From assembly GCA_964457335.1 (NCBI GenBank), contig CAYWGD010000013.1, positions 35,857 to 99,856 of the forward strand: 64,000 nucleotides of DNA. Reading direction: 5' to 3'. This DNA is from CAJBVW01 sp964457335 (GTDB taxonomy: Bacteria; Myxococcota_A; UBA796; SXON01). Position 1 is the stretch's first letter. Each line of letters starts with the position of its first letter. A program made the position numbers and the translations under genes. Under the pieces are notes generated by a model. That model was not told where the DNA came from. It searched no databases and was given only the letters and a program-made list of their open reading frames with translations. Positions 8,600 through 16,736 of this stretch are shown here, piece by piece.

Positions 8600-9292
8600 T
8601 CACTCCACCGGGAGCGTCACCCGCGGCGGCGTGTACTCGCCGGCCGTGCAGTAGGAGAGGCCGTCGCACACCTCCACGTCCGGTCGCCAGAACGCGGCCG
8701 GCACCACGGCGATCTCGTCCACGTCGAGCGGCTCGGGGAGCGTGAAGGCGATGTCCCAGCCGTCCGCGACGGCGTCGGTCACGCCGATCGCGCCTCCGCC
8801 GCCGTCCGTCACCTCGGGGGCGTACGGCATGAGCATGCCGCTCTGGGGGAACCACGCGAGCGTCACGCGCTCGCCGGCGCTCACGTCCCCGTCGTCGGGC
8901 TTCACGAGCTGGTATCCCCGGTCGGCCAACAGGTCGGCGCCGCCGATCGTCCAGGTGTCCGAGCCGTCGTCGAGGACGATCTCGAGGCCGTCCGCGGGGT
9001 CGAGCCTCGAGAGGTCGGACAGCTCGAGCCGCGTGTAGTGGCAGGTCCCGAGCAGAAAGCCGTTGCGCTCCATGTAGCCGGGCTCGACCAGCGTGAGCGG
9101 CACGCCGTTCGCCGTGGCCTCCAGGTCCGCCAGCGTCTTGCAGTCCCCCCCGTCGGAGAGCTCCAGGCTCAGCCGTTGCGCGACGCCCTGGTCATCGATG
9201 ACGAGGTGCAGGCTGGCGTTGCCCTCGTCGATCTCGGCGAGGCTCGAGGGGTGGGACTCGTGGCAGGCGAACAGCAGGGTGGCGAGCAGCAT
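8600..9292 (-). CDS. Hypothetical lipoprotein
   Basis: 230 aa; short signal with lipobox LLFAC (Cys10) directly after an ATG preceded by a GAAGG ribosome site. The mature part has no motif I recognise. It contains an apparent beta-sandwich with LEIVLDDGSDTWTIGGADLL and a C-terminal part with two Cys (VCDGLSYCTAG) that could pair. It sits 110 bases upstream of the MopE/FG-GAP lipoprotein on the same strand, so the two may share transcription although they are not coupled. Function unknown; predicted to be an envelope-anchored protein. Confidence 0.65.
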   Translation of the reverse strand: MLLATLLFACHESHPSSLAEIDEGNASLHLVIDDQGVAQRLSLELSDGGDCKTLADLEATANGVPLTLVEPGYMERNGFLLGTCHYTRLELSDLSRLDPADGLEIVLDDGSDTWTIGGADLLADRGYQLVKPDDGDVSAGERVTLAWFPQSGMLMPYAPEVTDGGGGAIGVTDAVADGWDIAFTLPEPLDVDEIAVVPAAFWRPDVEVCDGLSYCTAGEYTPPRVTLPVE

Positions 9293-9422
9293 GGGGACCT
9301 TCCGACTGAGGAGTCATTCAACGGCGGCACGGTAGCCGCGTCGTGATGGAGCTCCAACAGGAGAGTGGTCGCCAAGGGGCCGCGAGACGAAACGGGACAA
9401 GGGGCTGTCGGCCGCGAGGCCC

Positions 9423-9956
9423 CTACACCACCTTCTTCAGGAAGATCGTCTTCAGGAAGATCGCGATCCCGTTCACCTTGCCCTCGACCAACTCCGGGTC
9501 GTCCCCCAGGCGGATGCCCTTCACCACGGTGCCGCGCTTGGCGGTGAAGCCCGCGCCCTTCACGTCGAGGTCCTTGATGAGGGTCACCGTGTCGCCGTCG
9601 GCGAGCACGGCCCCGTTGCTGTCGACCGTGCGGACGGCCGCCTCGGCCTCCGGCTCGGCTTCCACGCCGGCCTCGGCCCAGGCCATCGTGTCCTCGTCCA
9701 GGTACACCTGGTCGAGCAGGTCGCTCGCCCACCCCTCGCCCCGGAGCCGGCCGAGCATGCGCCAGCTCACGACCTGCACGGCGGGCGTCTCGCTCCAGAT
9801 GGCCTCGCGGAGGCAGTACCAGTGCTTCGGGTCGATCGGCGCGGCGCCGGTGATCTGGTCGCGGCACGTGGCGCAGAGGTCGAGGGCGGCGGGCTTGGGG
9901 CCGGGGACGGGCCAGGCGGCGACGCCGTCGGAGCTGGAGCAGAGGGCGCAGGGCAT
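9423..9956 (-). CDS. phnA: PhnA/YjdM family protein
   Basis: 177 aa. N-terminal zinc-ribbon with Cys3, Cys6 (CALC) and Cys28, Cys31 (CATC); C-terminal ~70 residues are the PhnA domain, an SH3-like barrel, with the typical VLADGDTVTLIKDLDVKG and RGTVVKGIRL motifs and the FLKTIFLKKV ending. The start at MPCALC fits the family; the frame runs open further upstream, but that part has no family match. Despite its name, this protein is not proven to act on phosphonates (the original phosphonoacetate hydrolase of that name is unrelated), so function is open. A central ~55-residue segment (ITGAAPIDPKHWYCLREAIW) is longer than in compact homologues. Divergent from the protease-nuclease fusion. Confidence 0.85.
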   Translation of the reverse strand: MPCALCSSSDGVAAWPVPGPKPAALDLCATCRDQITGAAPIDPKHWYCLREAIWSETPAVQVVSWRMLGRLRGEGWASDLLDQVYLDEDTMAWAEAGVEAEPEAEAAVRTVDSNGAVLADGDTVTLIKDLDVKGAGFTAKRGTVVKGIRLGDDPELVEGKVNGIAIFLKTIFLKKVV

Positions 9957-10210
9957 CGGGCGTGAGACTCCGTAGGTTGATCGTGGATCGTCGGAAAACG
10001 AAGCAGCTATGGCTATCCTGGCGTGGGCCTGGAGGGCAGGGTCTCGGGCGTTGGACGGCTCGGACGCCGACGCCCTCGATTCCGGAGGGCGCCCCAGGTG
10101 GAGGTATTCAGACGCGCCGACGTGTTCGAGGGAAGCACGACGGCGACGGATCGCCCGCGGTTTACGGGCGTCGGCGCGTGCCAACGCTCTTTCCGGGAGA
10201 CGAGAAGAAC
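9957..10210. other. Divergent intergenic region, no gene
   Basis: 254 bases between the phnA-like gene (minus) and the protease-nuclease fusion (plus). Less GC-rich patches (around 9960-10020) are compatible with divergent promoters, but I cannot point to a convincing -35/-10 pair. The plus-strand frame of the fusion remains open through this stretch, without a homologous reading. Confidence 0.4.
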
Positions 10211-12949
10211 ATGCATCCCAACGGGCTCTCGACCTTTTCCTTCCACCGTCACGATCGTCCGGCGGTCGCCGAGGGGCTGCGTCCCACGGTGGCGATCGCG
10301 GTGGCGCCGGCGCCCGGCAGGCCCGCGCTCGCGTCGCTCGACGCCGAGACCGCTGCCCGGCGCTACCTCGCCGAGGCGTTCGCGAGCGAGAAGCTCCCGA
10401 CCTTCATCGCCCCGGAGGTCGACGGCCAGCCGAGTGACTTTGGTACGCTCGGTGCCGAGGCGGTCCCGCTGACGGGCACGACGACCGTGAAGTTCCGGCA
10501 GCAGTGCCGGCGGGTCCCCGTTTACGGCTCGCTGATCACCGTCGAGCTCGACGAGGACAACCAACTCCTGGCCATCAACTCGACGTTGGGAGAGCCCACC
10601 GGCGTCTCCCCGGTCGCCACCGTCGCCCCCTCGCAGGCCCTCCAGGTCATCGCGCAGCAGGGCGGGAACGTCGACGGCCCGCCGGAGGTGGTCCCCCGCC
10701 TGCACTTCTACTTCGCGCCTGGGAGCCGGCGCTGGCACCTGGCGTACATCGCGGAGAACGTGCTCCGACCCGACCCGCGCGGGAAGGCGCCGGCCCTGTT
10801 CGACTTCGTGGTGGACGCCCACACGGGGGAGCTCCTCGCCCAGCTTCCGCGAACCCAGACGCTGGACGCGACGAGCCCGCGGCCCGGCACGCCGGAGGAG
10901 CGTCCGTCGCAGGGGCGTCGGCCGCCCGGAGCGCGGCCACCGGTTCCCTCGGAGGAGCCTTCGCTGGAGCGTGCCGCCGACGAGCTGGGGAGCGTGCGCG
11001 ATTTCCCATGCGTGCGTGCCGGTGGCGTGAAGCGCCTGGCGGACGAGGCCCACAACGTGCACACCTACGAGTTCGGGTTTCGCGACCTGGACCGCGACGC
11101 GAGCGAGCTGCCCGGCCGATACGTCACGCTGCCGCCCGAGCCGTGGGCGCGGGCGGGGGTGAGCGCCCATGCCAACGCGGTGGAGGTCGCGCGCTTCCTC
11201 CGGGAGGTGCTCAAGCGGGACGGGCTCGACAACCGCGGCGGCCGGATCGTCTCGTCGGTCAACTGTTGCTCGGGCGACGGAGGGGAGGGGAGGGAATGGC
11301 AGAACGCCGCGTGGATCGGGACACAGATGGTGTACGGGCAGCGCCGGGCCGGCGGGCGGCTCGTGTCCTACGCGGCGGCGCTCGACGTGGTGGCGCACGA
11401 GGTCCTGCACGGGTTGACGGACCACACCGCGCGCCTCGAGTACGCGGGGATGAGCGGCGCGCTGAACGAGTCCTACTCCGACATCTTCGGTATCATCGTG
11501 TCCAACCTCTCACAACCCGAGATCGCCCGTTGGAACTGGCAGATGGGGGAAGATTTGGACGATACGGGCGTGCCGATCCGTGACATCCGCTCGCCGGGCC
11601 TCCACGGACAGCCCGAGCACATGCGTGACTACCGCGACCTCCCCGTCGATTGGCTGAACGACTGGGGTGGCGTCCACACCAACAGCGGAATCCACAACCG
11701 GGCCGCGTACCTGCTGTTGACGGCGCCCTCCGGGGCGGGCGGCCAGCTCTTCGACCCGCGCTCCGTGGCGGCGCTCTTCTACCTCGCGCTCACCCAGTAC
11801 CTGTCGCGCACGTCGGGGTTCGCGGACAGCCGTCGCGGCGTGGAGCTCGCCGCGCGGACCCTCTTCCGGAACGACCCCGCGCTCCAGGAGAAGCTCCAGG
11901 CGGTCGCCCAGGCGTTCGAGTCGGTGGGGATTCTCCGGGTTGAGCCGGAGCCCGTCACGCGCCCCGAGGGCTCGGGCCGGTCCGGGCCGACGGTCGAGGT
12001 CGACGGGATGGCCGGCCTCGCCCACAGCCCCGCCCTGGTGGTGCCCTACGACCCGGACTTCCTGGGTGGTGGCTTCCGCGTGCCCCTGCCCGTGCTCGGC
12101 GACCGGGTGCGCACGACGACGCTCGACGGCGGTCGCGTGCTCGACTACACCCACTTCTCCCTGGTGATGCACGAGCGGCGCCGCGTTGCGCTGTTCACCG
12201 CGTGCAACATCGACGCGGCGCACCAGGTGAGGCTCGGGCGCGAAGGCCTGCCCTGGCTGTACGACGCGCGCGTGCCGACCGCGCTGCAGCTCGGTCCGGC
12301 GTACTACGAGGGGAACGCGTGGGACCGCGGGCACCTGGTCCGGCGGCAGGACCCCATCTGGGGCCCGGTCCGGGTGGCCCGGGAGGCCAACGCGTCGACG
12401 TTCTTCTTCACGAACGCCGCTCCCCAGCACGAGAACTTCAACCAGGACGAATGGCTCGTGCTCGAGGATTGGGTGCTCGAGCACGCCACGGACTTCGCCT
12501 ATCGCCTGTGCGTGTTCACGGGGCCGGTGTTGCGAGCGGACGATCCGCCGCTGCGCGACGCGCAGATCCCCGCGGGGTTCTGGAAGATCATCGTCCTTCG
12601 CGACGCCACCGCCGACGGCGACGACCTCTCCGTGGTCGCGTTCTTCATGAAGCAGACGGAGATGTCGGACGACAAGCTCGGCAAGGAGCTCCTGCGACTC
12701 GAGCGCTACCAGGTCACGGTCTCGGCCATCGAGGAGTGGACGGGCCTCGACTTCGGCGAGCTGAAGGACGCGGACGAGCTGGCCTGGGCGCTCGCCCGCC
12801 TGCGGGGCGTGGCCCCGCGGACCGCGGTGGGCTTCCAGCGGATCACCGGTCCGCAGGACATCGTGTTCAGCGGGGATCGCCGGCGGGCCATCGGCGGAAG
12901 GATCCACCCGCTGGTGGCCGGCCGGTCCGCCGAGCTCCGAGAGCATTGA
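10211..12949 (+). CDS. M4 thermolysin-like metalloprotease fused to EndoG/NUC1-type nuclease
   Basis: 912 aa from the ATG with a GGGAGA ribosome site about 10 bases upstream; no signal peptide or lipobox. Residues ~40-130 and ~138-215 resemble the FTP and PepSY parts of M4 propeptides (SLITVELDEDNQLLAINS; FVVDAHTGELLAQL). Residues ~290-575 are an M4 catalytic domain: H396-E-V-L-H400, third zinc ligand Glu420 in GALNESYSDIFG, and transition-state His495 in NSGIHNRAAYLL. After a ~20-residue Pro/Gly linker, residues ~598-860 match DNA/RNA non-specific endonucleases: D705-R-G-H708, then FFFTNAAPQH and NFNQDEWLVLE with the expected metal Asn (N735/N744). All key residues of both enzymes are present, so both are probably active. 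Export route is unknown; a specialised injection route or cell lysis is possible. Followed by two small coupled genes. Confidence 0.9.
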   Translation: MHPNGLSTFSFHRHDRPAVAEGLRPTVAIAVAPAPGRPALASLDAETAARRYLAEAFASEKLPTFIAPEVDGQPSDFGTLGAEAVPLTGTTTVKFRQQCRRVPVYGSLITVELDEDNQLLAINSTLGEPTGVSPVATVAPSQALQVIAQQGGNVDGPPEVVPRLHFYFAPGSRRWHLAYIAENVLRPDPRGKAPALFDFVVDAHTGELLAQLPRTQTLDATSPRPGTPEERPSQGRRPPGARPPVPSEEPSLERAADELGSVRDFPCVRAGGVKRLADEAHNVHTYEFGFRDLDRDASELPGRYVTLPPEPWARAGVSAHANAVEVARFLREVLKRDGLDNRGGRIVSSVNCCSGDGGEGREWQNAAWIGTQMVYGQRRAGGRLVSYAAALDVVAHEVLHGLTDHTARLEYAGMSGALNESYSDIFGIIVSNLSQPEIARWNWQMGEDLDDTGVPIRDIRSPGLHGQPEHMRDYRDLPVDWLNDWGGVHTNSGIHNRAAYLLLTAPSGAGGQLFDPRSVAALFYLALTQYLSRTSGFADSRRGVELAARTLFRNDPALQEKLQAVAQAFESVGILRVEPEPVTRPEGSGRSGPTVEVDGMAGLAHSPALVVPYDPDFLGGGFRVPLPVLGDRVRTTTLDGGRVLDYTHFSLVMHERRRVALFTACNIDAAHQVRLGREGLPWLYDARVPTALQLGPAYYEGNAWDRGHLVRRQDPIWGPVRVAREANASTFFFTNAAPQHENFNQDEWLVLEDWVLEHATDFAYRLCVFTGPVLRADDPPLRDAQIPAGFWKIIVLRDATADGDDLSVVAFFMKQTEMSDDKLGKELLRLERYQVTVSAIEEWTGLDFGELKDADELAWALARLRGVAPRTAVGFQRITGPQDIVFSGDRRRAIGGRIHPLVAGRSAELREH

Positions 12950-13053
12950 CAGCGGGCGCGTGGCGCGTCGCCTTCGGGTACGAGCTTGCCGAGGATCGCG
13001 GCGGAGAAGAGACTCCGGGTGAGGGATGCGGGCGGTCGCTCGCGGAGGTTGGG

Positions 13054-13701
13054 ATGCGAGGCGGGGATGTGGTGGGTCCGGGCGAGGAGATCCAGTTCCT
13101 GCGGGCGCTCGGGCGCCTGGCGGTCGGCGCCTTCGTCGCGGTCCTGGTGGGGACCATCGCCGCGGGGATCGGCGCCGCGTTCGTCGACATCGCGGGCGTG
13201 GAGGACTTCCAGGAATTGGAGCTGAACCTCGATAGCTCCCCGTCGAGCGACGACCCGAGCGACGACCCGAGCGTCGCCTACCAGAAGACCCTCGCGAACA
13301 GCCAGGACGCCTACCACCATCTCGGGCACCTCTACTTCCGGTGGTTCCTGGGGAGGGACTTCATCGGGTTCTGGTTCAACCTCCTGGCGGCCGGGATGCT
13401 GCTCGCGGTGGGCCTGGGCACCTACCGGCGCGGCGACCCTGCGGCCGGCGGACATGCCGTCGAGCTGGCGGGGCCCTTCGGCATGACCATGAAGTTGAGT
13501 ACGCGGTCGCTCGGGCTCGTCGTCATGCTCGTGGGCGCGGCGGTGGTGTCGATCATGACGCTGGCGAATCGGCCCGATGCGGACGTGCTCAGGGCGCTCA
13601 AGGACGCGTCCGGGACGCCGGCCGAGATCGGCAAGGCGCTGGAGACCCAGGCGACACCGGGGTTCGCGCCCTATTCACCAGAAGGGAGCGTGGTCCCATG
13701 A
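13054..13701 (+). CDS. Hypothetical three-helix membrane protein
   Basis: 215 aa; the ATG has a GGAGG site eight bases upstream, and lies 104 bases after the fusion stop. Three hydrophobic segments at about residues 17-47, 104-123 and 151-172; the first is followed by an acidic Ser/Asp loop (SSPSSDDPSDDPS). No family recognised. Its TGA overlaps the ATG of the next gene (ATGA), so both are made together. Being directly behind a leaderless protease-nuclease, it could be an immunity or transport partner, but that is only a positional inference. Confidence 0.65.
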   Translation: MRGGDVVGPGEEIQFLRALGRLAVGAFVAVLVGTIAAGIGAAFVDIAGVEDFQELELNLDSSPSSDDPSDDPSVAYQKTLANSQDAYHHLGHLYFRWFLGRDFIGFWFNLLAAGMLLAVGLGTYRRGDPAAGGHAVELAGPFGMTMKLSTRSLGLVVMLVGAAVVSIMTLANRPDADVLRALKDASGTPAEIGKALETQATPGFAPYSPEGSVVP

Positions 13702-14141
13702 GCCCATCGTCTCGTCTCCGTCCCTTGCGTCGGGGCCCCGACGCCGTCGTCTTCGCTGCCCTGGCGCTCGCGCTGATCGCGCCGTCGGGCGTCGCGCACG
13801 CAGAGGAGCGGCTCCTCTGGGTCCCCGGACCGTCGTGCGGCCAGGTCCTCACCAGCAAGAACCGCGACGCGCTGGCGTGTGTCGAGAACACCGCCGAGTT
13901 CGAGGTGAAGGTGCAGTACGTACGACCCGCTGCCCAGGGTGGCGAGGAGTCGGTCACCATCGTCCTCGGGGCCGGCCGCGCCGGCGGGGTCCCACTCACC
14001 CCGGGCGCCCGGATCGAGGTGACCACCGCGGGCCAGGAGGGCTCCACGAGCCGCCAGCCCCTGCGAGCCGGTGCCGTGTTCCGGGTGGTGCTCGACGATC
14101 GGCGTCTCCGGATCGACTGCTACGAAAACTGCTCCTCGTAG
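13698..14141 (+). CDS. Small secreted protein with four cysteines
   Basis: 147 aa; N-terminal signal peptide (Arg-rich start, hydrophobic core 17-30, cleavage near AHA/EE at 35). The mature ~112 residues contain Cys47, Cys61, Cys141 and Cys145, likely two disulfides, and an apparent all-beta fold (FEVKVQYVRP, ESVTIVLGAG, RIEVTTAGQ). Coupled by a 4-base overlap to the preceding membrane protein. No homologous family recognised. Being periplasmic and next to a nuclease/protease fusion it might be an inhibitor, but nothing in the sequence proves it. Confidence 0.65.
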   Translation: MSPSSRLRPLRRGPDAVVFAALALALIAPSGVAHAEERLLWVPGPSCGQVLTSKNRDALACVENTAEFEVKVQYVRPAAQGGEESVTIVLGAGRAGGVPLTPGARIEVTTAGQEGSTSRQPLRAGAVFRVVLDDRRLRIDCYENCSS

Positions 14142-14200
14142 CTGGATCGTCGCCCTCCACGGGCTGGTCGTCCCCAGCAGGGCGATGTCGGGCAGGTTCT

Positions 14201-14425
14201 TCACGCGGCTGTTGGGGCGCTCCGGGCGCGGTCGGGTGGCTCACGTACGCCCAGTTCATCGACGCCGACGATCAGGCCCCGGACATCCACCACGATCACG
14301 GGTTCCTGGATGGCATGGCTCCATCGCGCCTGGACCAGCCCGGCCTTCCCGACTCGCACGAGCAGGTCGCGAAGCGGCGTGGGGTACAGGACGCACGCGT
14401 CGTAGACGACGACGAAGCCCGGTCA
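14201..14425 (-). pseudogene. PIN-domain toxin fragment (broken)
   Basis: Reading on the minus strand from 14416, the frame gives FVVVYDACVLYPTPLRDLLV and then RVGKAGLVQARWSHAIQEP, the N-terminal core of PIN-domain toxins (PIN_3 type, first acidic active-site residue in VYDAxVLYP). There is no start codon in front, and homology fades after ~40 codons, with a stop at 14201-14203; the remaining acidic residues of the nuclease site are gone. It follows an antitoxin remnant directly, as in intact pairs. A dead toxin gene. Family assignment rests on motif recognition. Confidence 0.6.
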
Positions 14426-14705
14426 GTAGCCGAAACCCAGCTTCTGCGCCTCGGCGGTGAGCTCTGCCAGGATGCCCTGCCGCTTCCCATCGTCCTGCCG
14501 CTTGTACTCGAGGAGGTCCCGTGACCTCGGCGGCGTGCACGGGGACGATCGTCACGGCGTTTCCGTTGGCGAGGTGGGCGAGGATGCGCATGAGCAGCTC
14601 GAAGGCCTGCGCGGGGAGTGTCACGGCCTCCTCTGGGGCTCCTTCGGGCTGAACCCGGACGACGGCGGCGCGATGCTCCAACACGGCTCCACGTAGGGCT
14701 CTCAC
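14423..14705 (-). pseudogene. HTH antitoxin remnant with internal deletion and frameshift
   Basis: From 14705 the frame reads VTLPAQAFELLMRILAHLAN and GNAVTIVPVHAAEVT, the typical N-terminus of excisionase-type antitoxins paired with PIN_3 toxins. At about 14518-14526 it jumps one frame to DLLEYKRQDDGKRQGILAEL and TAEAQKLGFGY followed by TGA (14423-14425), the typical C-terminus. The ~45-residue helix-turn-helix normally between these parts (LLNVSRPYLVKLLEEG-like) is missing, so a deletion removed the DNA-binding domain and shifted the frame. Not functional. Confidence 0.6.
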
Positions 14706-14872
14706 CGCGATCTCCGCTTCACGCGTCGTGTCGTCCGAGGGCTGAGTTCGAGAGCGGACATCGTCGCGCTGAGCCCAAGCGGAGGAGGGCCGCGAGGTGG
14801 CGCGCGAGCAGCACGCTGCCGCGCTCGCAGCCCTCCGTATCGGTGCACGGCGACCCGGCCTGCGGCTTGGTG

Positions 14873-15085
14873 GACCGTAGTTCCGGCGTTTTCCGGGGGC
14901 GTGTGGGGGGCGTGTGGGGCAGGTGTGGGGTGGTCTGCCCGGAGGATACTCCAGCTATCAGGCCGACAAATCATAGACCCGGGCGCGGTCGCGCGGGCCA
15001 ATTGTGGGGCGCCGGTCGCGACGATTGAAGAAACGTTCTGCCTTCAACCTGCCGAACGTCGAGCCCTACACATTGAACCTGAAAT
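14873..15085 (+). repeat. Left direct repeat of the ychF-flanked island
   Basis: The core 15003-15085 is 83 bases long and differs at one base from 30756-30838. The core includes a 6-base stem (ACGTTC ... GAACGT around a 15-base loop) and ends with the reverse complement of the last codons of ychF (FRFNV-stop). Upstream 14873-14960 is a more diverged copy of 30639-30710, with repeated GTGTGGGG units. Same orientation as the right copy, spaced 15,753 bases. Candidate attachment site or recombination scar. Confidence 0.8.
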
Positions 15086-15132
15086 CCGACTCTTTTGACG
15101 CGACCTGTGTGTCCGCGCCGTAGGGGAGAGCC

Positions 15133-15251
15133 CGCGGGCTACCGCCCGAGGGCTGTAACCCGCCCGAGTGGCTCGCTGCGGCCCCCCCCTCACCGCCGAG
15201 AGCCGGCGCCCACCCTGCCGGCTCCCCGCTCAAAGAGTGCGTCGACCAACG
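15133..15251 (+). repeat. Left inner inverted repeat
   Basis: About 120 bases that match the reverse complement of 30375-30494 at roughly 85 percent by eye (shared runs include ACCGCCCGAGGGCTG, TGGCTCGCTGC and CCACCCTGCCGG). Lies 47 bases inside the left direct repeat. Probably an old insertion-sequence end; no transposase frame is intact here. Confidence 0.7.
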
Positions 15252-15355
15252 GGAGCGAGAGTCGACCAACGGGGGCGAGCCGTGTGCGCGCGGTTCCTTC
15301 ACAGCCTCCCACCGGGAGGTCCACGCACGACCCCCGCCCCGATGGGACAGGCCGC

Positions 15356-16708
15356 TCAGTTCGTCCCGGAGAACATCCAGGCCTTCCCGAGCCACGAGCC
15401 GACCACGAGATCGTCCACGCCGTCGCCGTCCGCGTCGTCGACGGCGATGGACGTACCGAACCCACCCGCGTCGGTGCTCCCGCGGATCACGACCACGGGC
15501 TCGGTGAACGCCGAACGGGTGTAGTAGTACACGGCACCGGCCTGCCCGGCAGCGTACGGATCGAGCTCGGCCCCGACCGCCAGGTCGAGGACTCCGTCGT
15601 CGTCGAGGTCGCCCGCGGCGAGCGAGACTCCGAAGGCCCCGTGTGCGTCGGGGGCGGCGATGCTCGAGGATGCGGCATCCGCGAGCTCGGCGGCGCCCGA
15701 TGGGGTCCAGCTGCTCTGGAGGAGGTAGACGGCGCCCGGATCCTCGCCCGGCGCCCCCACGCCCAGATCGTCGCGACCGTCACCGTCGAGATCGCCCAGC
15801 CGGGCGATCCGCAGCGCGCCACCGCCGGCGACCCGACCCGACAGGGTTGCGTCCGAGTCCTGGACGGAGGCGTCGGCCGTGATCGGACCCAACGCCACGT
15901 AGACGACACCCTCGCGGGTGCTGCCGAGCGCGCCAATCGCCAGGTCGGCGGTGCCGTCGCCGTCGAGATCACCCGGCGCGGCGAGCGACGTGCCCGCCTC
16001 GAACCCCGCCGGCGCCCCGCCCAGCCGGACGCCGTAGTCGGTCAGGGATTCCCATTCCGACGGGGGGCCTGGGAGCATCACCACGAGGCCCTCCCCGCCC
16101 GAGGCGCCCGACGACGCGTGGTTGGGGACGCCCGCCGCCACCTCCGTCCGGCCGTCGCCGTCGAAGTCGTCGATCGCCAGCGCGGCGCCCGCGTAGCCGC
16201 TCGCCTCCTCGCCCCCCGCCGACCCGTCGGCGCTGTCCGGCGTGCTCGCCCCGGTGACGGGCCCCAGCAACGCGAGCACCCGTCCGCCCTCTTCGACCTC
16301 GCGGATACTGCCGCTCGACGTCTCGTAGGTGGAGGTCAGCCCCGGACCGCCGACGACCAGGTCGAGCTGTCCGTCGTCGTCGAGATCGCCGGCGGCCAGG
16401 GCGGCGCCGACGCGTTCGCCGCTCGCTTGCCCCGAGAGCGCGGCCGTCGACGTTCCACCGGGTGACAGGAGGTACACGCCCCCGCCACTCGCTTCGGGCG
16501 CGCCGGCAGCCACCACCGCGTCCCCTCCGATGCCACGGACGATCCGCACGTTGATCGGGCCGGTCGCCGGCTCCCACGACGCGGCCGCGTCGTCGACACC
16601 GAGGTCGCCCCCGTCCGGGCCGGAGTCTCCGGTCTCGCCTGGCTCCGCGTCCTTGTCGGCGTCGCAAGCGAAGAGCACGAGGCAGAGGAGAGGAAGACTG
16701 GCCCGCAC
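15356..16708 (-). CDS. FG-GAP repeat lipoprotein
   Basis: 450 aa from a GTG start with an AAGGAG site. Lipobox LVLFAC (Cys15), then the acidic linker (DADKDAEPGETGDSGPDGGD) common to lipoproteins in this window. The mature part is six FG-GAP/VCBS-like repeats with calcium loops (AAGDLDDDGQLDLVVG, IDDFDGDGRTEVAAG, PGDLDGDGTADLAIG, LGDLDGDGRDDLGVG, AAGDLDDDGVLDLAVG, VDDADGDGVDDLVVG), forming a propeller. Last gene of the giant-protein operon: 28 bases behind the 1949-aa gene. Likely displayed on the outer membrane; it may anchor or recognise something for its operon partners, but the role is unknown. Confidence 0.85.
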   Translation of the reverse strand: MRASLPLLCLVLFACDADKDAEPGETGDSGPDGGDLGVDDAAASWEPATGPINVRIVRGIGGDAVVAAGAPEASGGGVYLLSPGGTSTAALSGQASGERVGAALAAGDLDDDGQLDLVVGGPGLTSTYETSSGSIREVEEGGRVLALLGPVTGASTPDSADGSAGGEEASGYAGAALAIDDFDGDGRTEVAAGVPNHASSGASGGEGLVVMLPGPPSEWESLTDYGVRLGGAPAGFEAGTSLAAPGDLDGDGTADLAIGALGSTREGVVYVALGPITADASVQDSDATLSGRVAGGGALRIARLGDLDGDGRDDLGVGAPGEDPGAVYLLQSSWTPSGAAELADAASSSIAAPDAHGAFGVSLAAGDLDDDGVLDLAVGAELDPYAAGQAGAVYYYTRSAFTEPVVVIRGSTDAGGFGTSIAVDDADGDGVDDLVVGSWLGKAWMFSGTN

Positions 16709-16736
16709 TCACCGCTCCTTCCCGGCGAAGGCCGGG

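Larger units (their letters stand above)
14142..15355. other. 1.2-kb stretch without an intact gene
   Basis: Contains, from left to right, the remains of a PIN-domain toxin and its antitoxin (14201-14705, minus strand), an unassigned GC-rich part (14706-14872), the left copy of a long direct repeat (14873-15085) and an element end that reappears inverted near 30.4 kb (15133-15251). A doubled TCGACCAACGGG unit lies at 15242-15277. Open frames here are short or are mirror images of repeats. This is the scarred left edge of an accessory block. Confidence 0.6.

Noticed and set aside
5322..8654. Plus-strand frame of 1110 codons opposite the MopE/FG-GAP gene
   Set aside because: Consists of Val-Ala-Val-Gly-Val repeats that mirror the Asp/Gly-rich repeats of the real gene.
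10211..12949. Possible DUF4157-type effector N-terminus
   Set aside because: The HExxH region fits M4 with Glu420 and His495 and with FTP/PepSY propeptide parts, so no DUF4157 call is warranted.
15066..15395. Minus-strand frame ending with the ychF-like tail
   Set aside because: Only the last six codons match ychF, through the direct repeat; the rest is not coding-like.
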